15,630 nucleotides of DNA. It comes from Syntrophaceae bacterium UBA5761. GTDB lineage: Bacteria > Desulfobacterota > Syntrophia > Syntrophales > UBA4778. The DNA lies in contig DIEZ01000059.1 in assembly GCA_002418885.1 (NCBI GenBank), positions 14,520 through 30,149 on the forward strand. Reading direction: 5' to 3'. Shown one piece after another: positions 1 through 7,911 of this stretch. The position numbers and the translations under genes are program-made. The notes beneath the pieces are model-generated. The model did not search any database and had not been told where the DNA came from. It saw only the letters and a list, made by a program, of their open reading frames with translations. Positions within the stretch are counted from its first letter, which is position 1. The number at the start of each line of letters is the position of its first letter.

Positions 1-41
1 AAGAACCAAAATCTTGTGTCTTACCACTTGACGACGCCCCA
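1..41 (-). tRNA. tRNA-Gln(TTG), 5' part only
   Basis: On the minus strand the sequence starting at position 41 reads as the 5' half of a tRNA. It has a 7-nt acceptor strand (TGGGGCG, 41 to 35), TC at positions 8 and 9, a D arm containing GTC...GAC with an AGTGGTAAG-type loop, and an anticodon arm CAAGA-TTTTGGT-TCTT whose loop carries anticodon TTG (Gln). The 3' half (variable loop, T arm, acceptor 3' strand) lies beyond the window edge, so pairing of the acceptor stem cannot be checked. It follows ispE by about 25 nt on the same strand and may be co-transcribed with it. From general knowledge, ispE / tRNA-Gln / prs / rplY is a recurrent order in deltaproteobacterial-type genomes, so prs would be expected just outside the window. 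Confidence 0.85.
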
Positions 42-66
42 AAAAATGTTCGACCGTTCCTACTCC

Positions 67-921
67 TTACAAGGAATGGGCGGTGTATACGGACCACATT
101 CCTATTCGACTCAACGATTCGGCAGCCTTCAGGGCTTCTTTTTCGCCTTCGAAGATGCCGAAAACCGTTGACCCGCTACCGGACATAAGAGAACCCAGGG
201 CGCCATGGTCGAGTAATACTCTTTTCAAGTCCGCCAGTACCGGAAAGAGGCGAAAAGCAACATTTTCCAAGTCGTTCCGGAGTCCCCCGGCAATTTCCTC
301 CGCCGTACGAAAGTTGTGTATGCTAAACTCAATTCCCTCCTTTGTCAATCCTAAATCGAGGCATTGATAGACGGTTTTCGTCGAGATCTCGATCCCCGGG
401 TTCAGCAGGACAAACCAGAGTACGGGGATGTTATCGGCTTCCTGGAGACGGTCGCCGATTCCGAAGGCCCATGCCGTCTTTTCGAAAATAAAAAAAGGGA
501 CATCCGCCCCTATCGTCGCCCCTATTTCTATCAGTTCGTCCCGGCTGAAAGCGAGCCCCATGAAGTCATTCAAAACGACAAGCGTGGAAGCTGCGTTCGA
601 GCTCCCGCCTCCAAGCCCGGCTGCCATTGGTATCCTTTTACGGATGGTGATTTCAACCCCTCCACGACACCCGGCCCTCCCAAGGAGGGCCCTCACGGCA
701 CGGTAGGCGATATTCCGCTCATCTTCCGGCAACCCGCTTCCCGGACACTTTACGACGATCCCCTCTTCTCTCAAAGAAAACTCCATCTCATCGAAAAGAC
801 TTATCCGCTGCATCAGGGTTGCAAGGTCATGATACCCGTCATCCCTTTTCCCCAACACCTCGAGAAATAGATTAACTTTTGCAGGAGAGTATAGTTTGGT
901 CTTAGATTTTTTCCTTGACAT
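67..921 (-). CDS. ispE: 4-diphosphocytidyl-2-C-methyl-D-erythritol kinase IspE
   Basis: Cytosolic GHMP-family kinase that phosphorylates the 2-hydroxyl of CDP-methylerythritol in the non-mevalonate (MEP) route to isoprenoids. At 284 residues it has the usual family length. Visible motifs are the N-terminal SPAKVNLFLEVLGKRDDGYH (12-31) with catalytic-type Lys15, the ATP-binding glycine loop PMAAGLGGGSSNA (98-110), GADVPFF (138-144) with catalytic Asp140, and the C-terminal GHMP glycine motif SGSGST (247-252). The ATG at 921 is preceded by GAGGATGCGGT, an acceptable ribosome binding site. It lies inside the 3' end of the DUF1844 gene, whose last 20 nt overlap ispE, which implies translational coupling. 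No key residue is missing. Its presence indicates use of the MEP pathway rather than mevalonate. Confidence 0.97.
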   Translation of the reverse strand: MSRKKSKTKLYSPAKVNLFLEVLGKRDDGYHDLATLMQRISLFDEMEFSLREEGIVVKCPGSGLPEDERNIAYRAVRALLGRAGCRGGVEITIRKRIPMAAGLGGGSSNAASTLVVLNDFMGLAFSRDELIEIGATIGADVPFFIFEKTAWAFGIGDRLQEADNIPVLWFVLLNPGIEISTKTVYQCLDLGLTKEGIEFSIHNFRTAEEIAGGLRNDLENVAFRLFPVLADLKRVLLDHGALGSLMSGSGSTVFGIFEGEKEALKAAESLSRIGMWSVYTAHSL

Positions 922-1351
922 ACCGCATCCTCAGTTCAAAAAGCACGGCATCCAGGATGTTCTTCTCGTCCGCAGTGAGATTGCCGGCGGTCTTTTCTTG
1001 AAGCATACCGAGGATATCGATGGTTTGCTTGGCGGCTGCGAGGTTTTTCTCCGCTTTCTTCGTCACAGGGTCGGGTAGGTCGCCGAAGTGAAACATGGCG
1101 GTGGTGCTTAACGAGAGGACAAAACCGGCGAAATCCATCTCCGGCGGTTGAGCTTCTTCCGACGGTCCTCTCCCGCCTTTGTCTGTCGACTTCACGTCTT
1201 CCTTAATTGCTTCCGCCCGCACTTCGGAATCTTTCCTCCCGCCGGACCCTTCCTCGACGACGCGGGCCTCACCGCTCTCCGTAAACTTCCTTCTGTCTTT
1301 CACAACGAAGCTCTTCTCTTTTTTCTCCTCTTCCATGGGTGACTCCTTCAT
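902..1351 (-). CDS. DUF1844 domain protein
   Basis: Small soluble protein of unknown function. The first roughly 70 residues are highly charged, low-complexity and probably disordered (Lys/Glu/Arg-rich). The C-terminal half, from MDFAGFVLSLSTTAMFHFGD onward, matches the DUF1844 family as I remember it: a conserved FVLSLSTTAM(F/H)HFGDLPDP segment followed by two helices, the first with a KQTIDILGMLQEKT motif and the second with LTADEKNILDAVLFELR. No catalytic residues can be assigned. The start is ambiguous: the ATG at 1351 has AGGAAGGACGC upstream, whereas the in-frame ATG at 1336 has a well-placed GGAG six nt upstream and would give 144 residues. The gene lies 16 nt after the lytic transglycosylase stop and overlaps ispE by 20 nt, so it belongs to the same transcript. 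DUF1844 genes are commonly found near ispE in this group, but no role is established to my knowledge. Confidence 0.85.
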   Translation of the reverse strand: MKESPMEEEKKEKSFVVKDRRKFTESGEARVVEEGSGGRKDSEVRAEAIKEDVKSTDKGGRGPSEEAQPPEMDFAGFVLSLSTTAMFHFGDLPDPVTKKAEKNLAAAKQTIDILGMLQEKTAGNLTADEKNILDAVLFELRMRYVKEKI

Positions 1352-1367
1352 GCGTCCTTCCTATTTC

Positions 1368-1991
1368 TCAGTCCGACGACTGTCCGTTCTTCCCGTCACT
1401 CCGGTATCTCTCTAAATAACGCATGACCCGCCGGATGTAGGTCCTGGTTTCGGGATAAGGCGGCACCGTATTGTTATACCTCGCTACAGCCCCTTCGCCG
1501 GCATTGTATGCCGCCAAGGCCAGTTCGAGGTTCCCCCGAAAAAGGTCGAGCAGATGGCGAAGATAACGAACCCCTCCTTCTATGTTGCTCCAGGGGTCGA
1601 AGCTGTTGCCGACGCGAAAACGATAGGAGGTAGCGGGCATAAGTTGCATCAGTCCCGCGGCCCCCTTCTTGGATACAGCCTTGTGGTCGAAATCGGACTC
1701 CGCTTTGATAACGGCCTTCACGAGATTGGGTTCGACGCGATGTTTCCGTGCTGCGTCAATGATGAGTGATTCATAAGCCGGAGATCTCAGGGCCGTTTTT
1801 CGCTCCTCCGGCGTCGCCTCCTTCCACCAGAGACGATACCTGGGGTCTGCGGGCACGTTGCTGATGTGCGTGACGCCGTTTTCATCGACGAATCTGTAGA
1901 TATCGGCCCTTGAAACGTCGGGGCAAAAGCACGCTAAACTGGTACCCGTCAGGCATATAACTACCCATGCTCTACAACGACCGTCTCTCAT
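1368..1991 (-). CDS. Secreted lytic murein transglycosylase with DUF4124 domain
   Basis: Predicted periplasmic enzyme that cleaves the MurNAc-GlcNAc bond of peptidoglycan with formation of 1,6-anhydroMurNAc. From the ATG at 1991 it has 207 residues. A signal peptide with a basic N-terminus and a hydrophobic core (WVVICLTGTSLACF) is probably cut after SRA (residue 29). A short DUF4124 module follows (DIYRFVDENGVTHISNVP, 30-47). The SLT/goose-lysozyme-type domain has catalytic Glu98 in IKAESDF, GLMQLMP (113-119), AYNAG (161-165) and a C-terminal YPETRTYIRRV motif (179-189). A GTG at 2051 in the same frame would add 20 residues before the signal peptide. I prefer the ATG because it places the signal sequence at the N-terminus, although the Shine-Dalgarno before it is weak. 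The Cys in SLAC is not a good lipobox because Ser sits at -3. The gene lies downstream of htpX and is probably in one operon with it. Confidence 0.9.
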   Translation of the reverse strand: MRDGRCRAWVVICLTGTSLACFCPDVSRADIYRFVDENGVTHISNVPADPRYRLWWKEATPEERKTALRSPAYESLIIDAARKHRVEPNLVKAVIKAESDFDHKAVSKKGAAGLMQLMPATSYRFRVGNSFDPWSNIEGGVRYLRHLLDLFRGNLELALAAYNAGEGAVARYNNTVPPYPETRTYIRRVMRYLERYRSDGKNGQSSD

Positions 1992-2076
1992 AGGTATGCC
2001 CAAACCGATTTCGCAGTCGAAACCGCAACTGCAGTGCCTGGGGGCAATCACCGTCCCGTCAAACCAAAATCTGCTG

Positions 2077-2931
2077 TTACCCGGCAGCCGTACGCATCTT
2101 CCTCAGTCGCTCGATCCGCTCCTCGATGGGGGGATGAGTGCTGAAGAGGTTCATCAAAGACTTTCCCGTCAGGGGGTTGACAATAAACATATGCGCAGTA
2201 GACGGATTGGCTTCCATTGGCATCAGTTGAGATGCCCTGGACATCTTATCCAGGGCGCTCGCAAGCCCAAGGGGTTTACCGGAGATCATCGCCCCCTCAC
2301 TGTCGGCGAGGAACTCCCGCGACCGGGAGATGGCCATCTGGATTATCGTCGCTGCGATCGGAGCGAGGATCGCCATCAGAAGGAATCCGAACACCCCGCC
2401 CCCTTCATCGTTTTCGTCTCTACCGCCAAAGCCGAAAATTGCGGCCCACTGCGCCATATTGGCCAGCATGACAACGGCACCCGCGATCGTCGCTGCTATC
2501 GAACTGATTAGTATGTCCTTGTCCTTGATATGAGAGATCTCATGGGCAATGACGCCCTCGAGCTCATCCCTGTTCAAGATACGCAGGATCCCTTCGGTCA
2601 CGGCGACGACGGCGTGCTTTTCGTTTCGCCCCGTTGCGAAGGCATTCGGTGTATCACTCGGAACGATGCAGACACGGGGGGTCGGGATCCCCGCCCTCAG
2701 GGCCAGGTTCCTCACTAAAGCATAAAGCTCAGGGGCCTCTCTCTCCGTGACCTCATTGGCCCCGTACATTCTCAGAACGATCTTATCGGAGTACCAGTAG
2801 CTCACGAAGTTCATGACCGCTGCGAACAAAAAGGCGATGACAACACCCTGGCGGCCGCCGATCCATCCGCCGATCAGCATCAGTAGACCCGTGAGGGCAC
2901 CCAACAGCAAGGCCGTTTTCAGACTGTTCAT
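2077..2931 (-). CDS. htpX: Membrane zinc metalloprotease HtpX
   Basis: Inner-membrane M48-family protease that degrades misfolded membrane proteins, typically heat- or envelope-stress-induced. At 284 residues it has the usual HtpX length. Two N-terminal membrane segments are visible (about 6-25 and 29-47), then the conserved N-terminal part of the protease domain ([20 protein letters not shown], 51-70), the zinc motif HEISH (130-134) with catalytic Glu131, two further hydrophobic segments (about 140-165 and 180-201), and the third zinc ligand Glu206 in SREFLAD. The motif NAFATGRN (96-103), typical of HtpX, is intact. A GGAGG lies 14 nt before the ATG, which is rather far, but no other in-frame start lies between them. 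A candidate promoter sits in the 73-nt gap behind clpB, so the gene can probably be expressed apart from clpB. Confidence 0.96.
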   Translation of the reverse strand: MNSLKTALLLGALTGLLMLIGGWIGGRQGVVIAFLFAAVMNFVSYWYSDKIVLRMYGANEVTEREAPELYALVRNLALRAGIPTPRVCIVPSDTPNAFATGRNEKHAVVAVTEGILRILNRDELEGVIAHEISHIKDKDILISSIAATIAGAVVMLANMAQWAAIFGFGGRDENDEGGGVFGFLLMAILAPIAATIIQMAISRSREFLADSEGAMISGKPLGLASALDKMSRASQLMPMEANPSTAHMFIVNPLTGKSLMNLFSTHPPIEERIERLRKMRTAAG

Positions 2932-2965
2932 GACGCTTAAAAAATCCTCCTTCTTTTTTCGGCGT

Positions 2966-2994
2966 ATTATACTGATTTTAAAGCTCGATTACAA
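2966..2994 (-). promoter_or_regulatory. Sigma70-type promoter for htpX
   Basis: Reading the minus strand in the clpB-htpX gap, TTGTAA (2994 to 2989; 4 of 6 matches to TTGACA) is followed by a 17-nt spacer and a perfect TATAAT (2971 to 2966). Transcription would start near 2959, about 28 nt before the htpX ATG. The -35 box falls in the loop of a small GCTCG/CGAGC hairpin (2983-2999) that lies directly after the clpB stop and is followed by TTTAAAA, so weak termination of clpB and initiation of htpX may share the same bases. No sigma32-like element was recognised here. Confidence 0.6.
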
Positions 2995-3004
2995 CGAGCC
3001 GCTC

Positions 3005-5593
3005 CTACTGCTTTTTGCTGAAAATAACCTCACCCTCGTCTGTGATATCGACCACGATGTAGTCGCCTTCCTGGAAGGCGCCTTCCAACAATTTTATGGC
3101 CAGTGCATCCTGGACTATCTTCTGAATCGCCCGGCGCAGAGGCCTTGCTCCGTAAACGGGGCTGTAACCGACTTTTATGATATACCTCTTGGCCCTGTCG
3201 GTCAATTCCAGGGTCAGTTTGCGGTCTTTGAGTCTTTCCTGGAGCCGGTCGATCTGGATCTCGATGATCCTCTCTATATCGCTGATCGACAAAGACCGGA
3301 AGAACACGATGTCATCCACCCGGTTCAGGAACTCCGGCCTGAAGGTCGCCCTTAGGGCCTCGAGGGTTCTCAGCTTCCTCTCCTCCTCGTTCATCGTGAA
3401 GTTCTGGACGAACTCGCCACCGATGTTGGAGGTCATGATGATGATAGTGTTCCTGAAGTTTACCGTCCTGCCGTGTCCGTCGGTCAACCTCCCGTCCTCG
3501 AGGATCTGCAGCATGATGTTGAAGACATCCGGATGGGCCTTCTCGATCTCATCGAAGAGAACGACCGAATAAGGCCTTCTCCGCACGGCCTCCGTCAGGT
3601 ACCCCCCTTCTTCATAGCCGACATAACCCGGCGGCGCACCGATCATCCTGGCGACAGAGTGCTTTTCCATGTACTCGGACATGTCGATCCGTACTATTGC
3701 CTGTTCGTCGTCGAACATGAATTCCGCCAGCGCCCTGGCAAGTTCCGTCTTCCCTACACCCGTCGAACCCATAAAGATGAAGGAACCAAGGGGCCGATTC
3801 GGGTCCTGCAGCCCGGAACGGGCCCTCCTTAGGGCGTTCGAGACCAGCCTCACCGCCTCGTCCTGGCCTATCACCCGTTGCTTCAGCCTCTCTTCCATCT
3901 GGAGGAGTTTCTGCGCGTCACTTTCCAGCATCTTCGTAACCGGGATGCCCGTCCACTTGGAAACGACCTCGGCGATGTCTTCCTCGTCGACCTCTTCCTT
4001 CAGCATCTTCTTGTCTTTCTGTACCTCAGCAAGCCTTTTCTGCTCTTCTTCAAGCTTTCTGCTGAGTTCAACCAACTTACCGTACCGGATCGAAGCCGCT
4101 TTTTCCAGGTCGCCCACACGCTGGGCGTTTATCTCCTCGTTCTTGTACTCTTCTATCTGACTCTTGATCTCTTGGATACTCTTGATAACATCCTTTTCTC
4201 TCATCCAGTGCTGCATCATCTGCTCTTTTGTCGCCCTCAGTTCCTCAAGGTCTTTATCGATCTTTGCCTCTCTTTCTCTGGCGCTGGGGCTCTCTTCCTT
4301 CTTGAGAGATTCTTTCTCGATCTGGAGTTGGATTATCTTCCTTTCAACGGCGTCGATCTCCGCCGGTATGCTGTCCAGCTCTATTCTCAAGCGCGAGGCC
4401 GCTTCGTCGATCAAGTCTACTGCCTTATCGGGTAGAAAACGGTCGCTTATGTAACGACTCGAGAGCATCGCCGCAGCGATGATCGCGGAATCGGATATCC
4501 GCACGCCATGATGAATCTCATACCTTTCCTTCAACCCTCTCAGGATGGCGATGGTGTCTTCGACGGTGGGTTCTTTCACGAGGATGGGCTGAAACCGTCT
4601 CTCCAAGGCAGCATCCTTCTCGATGTACTTGCGGTACTCATTGATCGTTGTGGCACCGATGCAGCGGAGCTCTCCCCTTGCAAGGGCGGGCTTGAGCATA
4701 TTGGAAGCGTCAACAGCCCCTTCGGCTGCCCCCGCCCCGACGACTGTGTGAATCTCATCGATAAAGAGGATGATTTCACCGTGGGCCTCGGTCACCTCCT
4801 TGAGGACCGCCTTGAGCCTGTCCTCGAACTCGCCCCGGAACTTCGCTCCGGCGATCAGGGCGCCCATATCCAGCCCGATTACGCGCTTTTCTTTCAGACT
4901 TTCCGGGACGTCTCCGTTCACGATGCGCTGCGCCAGGCCTTCCACGATCGCCGTCTTACCCACGCCCGGCTCCCCGATCAGAACGGGGTTGTTTTTCGTA
5001 CGCCGGGAGAGGACCTGCATGACGCGCCTTATTTCTTCGTCCCTGCCGATCACAGGGTCAAAAGCCCCCTTACGGGCCAGCTCGTTGAAGTCCCTGGCGT
5101 ACCGCCTTAGGGCCTGGTATTTTTCTTCGGGATTCTGGTCGGTTATACGCTGAGTCCCCCGGATTTGAACGAGCGCCCTCAAGATCTTATCTTTTGTCAC
5201 ACCGGCAGACTGGAGTATCCGTCCTACCGGATCCTGCTTCAATTCCGCGGCGGCGATCAGGATGTGCTCCACGCCGACGTACTCATCCGTCATGGCTTCC
5301 GCCTCTTTGAAGGCGTTTTCCATCATACCGCTCAGCCGGGGCGCAATGTACACCTGGCCACCTGCTCCGGACACCCGCGGTATCCTCTCCAGTATCTTCT
5401 CTATGTCCCTGGCGACGGCCCCGGGATTGGCGCCGAGCATCTTCAAAACCGCCTCCACAGTCCCCTCGGGCTGTTTGATGACAGCGAGTACAACATGCTC
5501 CACATCGACGGCTTGGTGTCCAAGTCGCTCCGCCGTCCTCTGGGCCTCCTGGAAGGCCTCCTGGGCCTTCAATGTCAATTTTTCAAACCTCAT
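3005..5593 (-). CDS. clpB: ATP-dependent protein disaggregase ClpB
   Basis: Hexameric cytosolic Hsp100 chaperone that, with DnaK, threads aggregated proteins through its central pore. At 862 residues it has the family length. Domains in order: double Clp N-domain (1-145); AAA-1 with Walker A GEPGVGKT (207-214) and Walker B ILFIDEIH (275-282); the coiled-coil M-domain (about 400-530), which separates ClpB from ClpA/ClpC; AAA-2 with Walker A GSTGVGKT (609-616), pore loop GYVGYEEGG (656-664) and Walker [12 protein letters not shown] (677-687); C-terminal D2-small domain ending in an acidic tail. ATG at 5593 has CAGGAG seven nt upstream. It lies 41 nt after the diadenylate cyclase gene with no terminator between, so the two are probably co-transcribed. 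All ATPase motifs are intact. Confidence 0.98.
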   Translation of the reverse strand: MRFEKLTLKAQEAFQEAQRTAERLGHQAVDVEHVVLAVIKQPEGTVEAVLKMLGANPGAVARDIEKILERIPRVSGAGGQVYIAPRLSGMMENAFKEAEAMTDEYVGVEHILIAAAELKQDPVGRILQSAGVTKDKILRALVQIRGTQRITDQNPEEKYQALRRYARDFNELARKGAFDPVIGRDEEIRRVMQVLSRRTKNNPVLIGEPGVGKTAIVEGLAQRIVNGDVPESLKEKRVIGLDMGALIAGAKFRGEFEDRLKAVLKEVTEAHGEIILFIDEIHTVVGAGAAEGAVDASNMLKPALARGELRCIGATTINEYRKYIEKDAALERRFQPILVKEPTVEDTIAILRGLKERYEIHHGVRISDSAIIAAAMLSSRYISDRFLPDKAVDLIDEAASRLRIELDSIPAEIDAVERKIIQLQIEKESLKKEESPSAREREAKIDKDLEELRATKEQMMQHWMREKDVIKSIQEIKSQIEEYKNEEINAQRVGDLEKAASIRYGKLVELSRKLEEEQKRLAEVQKDKKMLKEEVDEEDIAEVVSKWTGIPVTKMLESDAQKLLQMEERLKQRVIGQDEAVRLVSNALRRARSGLQDPNRPLGSFIFMGSTGVGKTELARALAEFMFDDEQAIVRIDMSEYMEKHSVARMIGAPPGYVGYEEGGYLTEAVRRRPYSVVLFDEIEKAHPDVFNIMLQILEDGRLTDGHGRTVNFRNTIIIMTSNIGGEFVQNFTMNEEERKLRTLEALRATFRPEFLNRVDDIVFFRSLSISDIERIIEIQIDRLQERLKDRKLTLELTDRAKRYIIKVGYSPVYGARPLRRAIQKIVQDALAIKLLEGAFQEGDYIVVDITDEGEVIFSKKQ

Positions 5594-5634
5594 ATAGATA
5601 CTCCTGATTCATTTCACTCAATTTCTTTATTACA

Positions 5635-6504
5635 TCATTCCACCGGCTTTTCGATGCTGACGAAGATCTTTCCCTTCTTGAACACCCTGACGGTTCCTGA
5701 AGATTCCGAGATGACGACGGCGATCGCATTGGTCACGTTGGTGATGCCTGCCGTGGCGATGTGCCTGCTGCCGAGGCCTTTCGGAAAATCTTTTCCCTCA
5801 AAGGCGGCATTCAAGTGTGTCCCCGCCGTCAGTAACACCCCATTATCCTTCAGGATGAAAGCCCCATCGAGGGCCGAAAACTCCTTTATGGTATCCAAGA
5901 GCGCCGGATTGAGGATGTTTCTCTCCTCCTCCTTGTAACCCATGAAGGGGTTCATGATCATCTGCCGCGAAAATTGCAAGACCTTCTCGTGGTCCCCGAT
6001 GACAAAGATGGTACCTATGGGACGCCCTTCCCGTCCCTGCGCCGCCAGCTCGAGGGCGATGTTGAGAACGGCCTCAAAAACTTCAGGCTGGATTCCTTCG
6101 AAAATATCGCTTATGTACTCAGCCGTCAGAATCTCGAACTCCCTGCCGACATCGATCACGGAAACGCTGTCCACGTAGCCGAACTTGGGGATACCTGTGA
6201 GACACACAACCTTGTCGCCTTTTTTCAGCAGACCCCCCGCAATCCCTTTCGTGATGGCGATCTTCATCTGCCCGACCCGCGTCAGGTTCAGGTTGGGAAC
6301 CGTGATCGTCCTAGCTTCTTTCTTGAGAGCCTCCGGCAGATTCGAACCATCCTTGGTTATCAGGATCATATCGAATCCTTCGCGCTTCAGTTCCAAAGCC
6401 CCGATGTCCTTGCAGGCGTCGGCATAAAGAAAGATAGCCCGTGACCCGACCTCCTTAGCGATGTCGTGGGCGCAATTGATGATAAGTTGACTCAGGTTAT
6501 TCAT
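5635..6504 (-). CDS. DacZ-like diadenylate cyclase (DisA_N domain)
   Basis: Predicted soluble enzyme that condenses two ATP to cyclic di-AMP. It is 289 residues from the ATG at 6504. The N-terminal half (about 1-150) contains a segment resembling the pyruvate-kinase C-terminal-type fold (TKGIAGGLLKKGDKVVCLTG, 85-104). The C-terminal half is a DAC/DisA_N domain with DGA (213-215), the LLTAGTHLNA strand-helix and GLGSRHIATAG (243-253), then SESSGTVRVFKKGKI. This order, PK-like plus DAC without membrane helices or the DisA helix-hairpin-helix, resembles archaeal DacZ rather than CdaA or DisA. The usual RHR motif reads RHI here. The start at 6504 is chosen because AAGAAGGGG precedes it at ideal spacing; the in-frame ATG at 6573 has no ribosome binding site and lies in the terminator tail. 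Function in c-di-AMP synthesis is inferred from the domain. Confidence 0.85.
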   Translation of the reverse strand: MNNLSQLIINCAHDIAKEVGSRAIFLYADACKDIGALELKREGFDMILITKDGSNLPEALKKEARTITVPNLNLTRVGQMKIAITKGIAGGLLKKGDKVVCLTGIPKFGYVDSVSVIDVGREFEILTAEYISDIFEGIQPEVFEAVLNIALELAAQGREGRPIGTIFVIGDHEKVLQFSRQMIMNPFMGYKEEERNILNPALLDTIKEFSALDGAFILKDNGVLLTAGTHLNAAFEGKDFPKGLGSRHIATAGITNVTNAIAVVISESSGTVRVFKKGKIFVSIEKPVE

Positions 6505-6573
6505 GATTACCCCTTCTTTAGGGTCAGACGAACTCAACACCATATCACCATAAGAACTCAACATTCTTGCCAT

Positions 6574-6622
6574 AAATTAAACACGCCCTTCACCGATGTC
6601 AAGGCATGGGGTGAAGGGCGTG
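6574..6622 (-). terminator. Rho-independent terminator of the coiled-coil gene
   Basis: A perfect 12-bp inverted repeat, CACGCCCTTCAC / GTGAAGGGCGTG (6582-6593 and 6611-6622), with a 17-nt loop, is followed on the minus strand by TTTAATTTAT. It lies 45 nt past the stop of the coiled-coil gene. The T tract is interrupted by two A's, so termination may be incomplete. The loop and tail also contain TTGACA (6602 to 6597) and TTTAAT (6581 to 6576), 15 nt apart, a possible promoter for the downstream diadenylate cyclase with a shorter than ideal spacer. Confidence 0.65.
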
Positions 6623-6666
6623 AGACGGTACGTCAGGCCTATAGGTTCGGGTGTTCGATGCCTAAC

Positions 6667-7731
6667 TCATTCCTGTTTCTTAACCTGGCCCGACATCATC
6701 ATCTGTTGCAGATTAGAAAGAGATTTTAAATTAGATGACCCCTCTATAGCCTTCACTGCAATATCCTCGACCTTCTGGTACGATTTTTCGAGCTGAGCGG
6801 AGAGTTTTGCAACCTGCTCGGCCTGCGCATCCACGGTTTTTTCGAGCGCTTCGATACGGGAGATGAACACCTTTCTCTCTCCCTCAAATTCTTTGCGCAG
6901 CAGTTGTTCTTTCGCCGTTGTTTCCTTTATGACTCTTTCCGTTGCCTCTTTCACCGCCTTGTTGACTGCCGCTTCCAGTTCCCTGGGAAAGGCGCTCACC
7001 TGCTTCTGCAGTTCCGCTATTTCTCCCTCCTTCTCGCTTATCACCCGTTCCCTCTCTCTTAATTCTCTCTCCATCTGCTCTCTTTTTATCTCTATTTCTC
7101 TTTCCAGCTTCTTTTTCTTGTCTTCATATTCATCCCTAAAAAGCTGCTGCTCCCTTTCGAAGGCATACTGGAACTCCTCCTTCTCTCGTTCCCGTTTCTT
7201 CTTTTCCGCGGCCAGCTGTTCTTTTATTTCTGCCTCGTGCTGCTCTTTTTCCTTCTCCCACTTCGACCGGGTATCTTCAACCTCCTTCATCAGGGTTTCC
7301 TTCATCGCACCCATTTCGTCCTCAAATTCCTGACGCTTCCTGTTCTGGGCCTCGATCAAAGCCGCCAGTGTTCCCGCCGATTTTTCTATTTCGTAGAGCT
7401 CTTTTAATTCTTCTTCCTTGATCGTGATAGCCTTCCTGATGCCATTCAGTTTATTGACCTCTTCCTCCAGCTTGTCTGAAACCTCCGTAAGCCTCTTGCT
7501 GATGTCAAACTTAAGATTGTTGATTCCCTTCACAACACCTTCTGACGACAGTGATTCCGCGGCGTTGACGACTTCTCTCGTGCGTTTCTCTTCAACCTTT
7601 TTCTCCGGCCTCAATGCCGCCTCTTGCTGCTCCTGAAGCTTATTCAAGAGCGCATCATAGGCGTCGAGCATTTCCTTCTTAGTGCTGCTCATCTTTGGCT
7701 TCGGCGGTAGCTGTTTCTTTGTTTCAGTCAT
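6667..7731 (-). CDS. Long coiled-coil protein of unknown function
   Basis: 354 residues, no recognised enzymatic domain, signal peptide or membrane segment. The N-terminus is Lys/Pro-rich (KKQLPPKPKMSSTKKEMLDA). A continuous charged coiled coil runs from about 80 to 320, very rich in Glu, Lys, Arg and Gln, with KKKREREKEE- and ELRERERVISEKEGEIAELQ-type heptads. The C-terminus is non-charged and different in character (SSNLKSLSNLQQMMMSGQ), which suggests a conserved docking peptide. It is flanked by a candidate promoter and a hairpin terminator, so it appears to be transcribed alone. GAGAGG lies nine nt before the ATG. A structural, scaffolding or cytoskeleton-like role is possible, but similarity searches with such sequences give spurious myosin/SMC hits, and I assign no function. 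Confidence 0.8.
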   Translation of the reverse strand: MTETKKQLPPKPKMSSTKKEMLDAYDALLNKLQEQQEAALRPEKKVEEKRTREVVNAAESLSSEGVVKGINNLKFDISKRLTEVSDKLEEEVNKLNGIRKAITIKEEELKELYEIEKSAGTLAALIEAQNRKRQEFEDEMGAMKETLMKEVEDTRSKWEKEKEQHEAEIKEQLAAEKKKREREKEEFQYAFEREQQLFRDEYEDKKKKLEREIEIKREQMERELRERERVISEKEGEIAELQKQVSAFPRELEAAVNKAVKEATERVIKETTAKEQLLRKEFEGERKVFISRIEALEKTVDAQAEQVAKLSAQLEKSYQKVEDIAVKAIEGSSNLKSLSNLQQMMMSGQVKKQE

Positions 7732-7792
7732 GGTAAGGCACCTCTCTTTATTCTGGTTTATGATAGCTCAATCCTCCGAAAAAGCTGGAGAT

Positions 7793-7821
7793 ATTATGGG
7801 TATTCACAACAAGACTGTTCA
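7793..7821 (-). promoter_or_regulatory. Candidate promoter of the coiled-coil gene
   Basis: On the minus strand TGAACA (7821 to 7816; 4 of 6) is followed by exactly 17 nt and CATAAT (7798 to 7793; 5 of 6), 61 nt upstream of the coiled-coil ATG. The 180-nt gap between meaB and this gene has no convincing terminator, only a GCCCC...GGGGC pairing near 7868-7896 without a T tract. Confidence 0.4.
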
Positions 7822-7911
7822 GGAAACTCCATGAGTATGATTTGCCGAACTCCTCTCACGTCCTATGCCCCTCGTCGAGGATGGGAAAGGGGGGCGACGG
7901 ATATTCTGTCT

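Noticed and set aside
1932..1970. Lipoprotein signal for the lytic transglycosylase (SLAC).
   Set aside because: Ser at -3 and Leu at -2 do not fit a lipobox; a standard signal peptidase I site after SRA fits better.
6505..6573. A longer start (ATG at 6573) for the diadenylate cyclase.
   Set aside because: It would begin inside the tail of the upstream terminator without a Shine-Dalgarno; the ATG at 6504 has GAAGGGG at ideal spacing.
6863..7333. Ser/Phe-rich open frame on the plus strand opposite the coiled-coil gene.
   Set aside because: It is the complement of Glu/Lys/Arg-rich coding sequence (GAA, GAG and similar codons give Ser/Phe/Leu codons in the opposite strand) and has no independent support.
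7842..7911. A GC-rich pairing after meaB considered as a terminator.
   Set aside because: The GCCCC/GGGGC arms can pair only with a long loop and there is no T tract on the minus strand.
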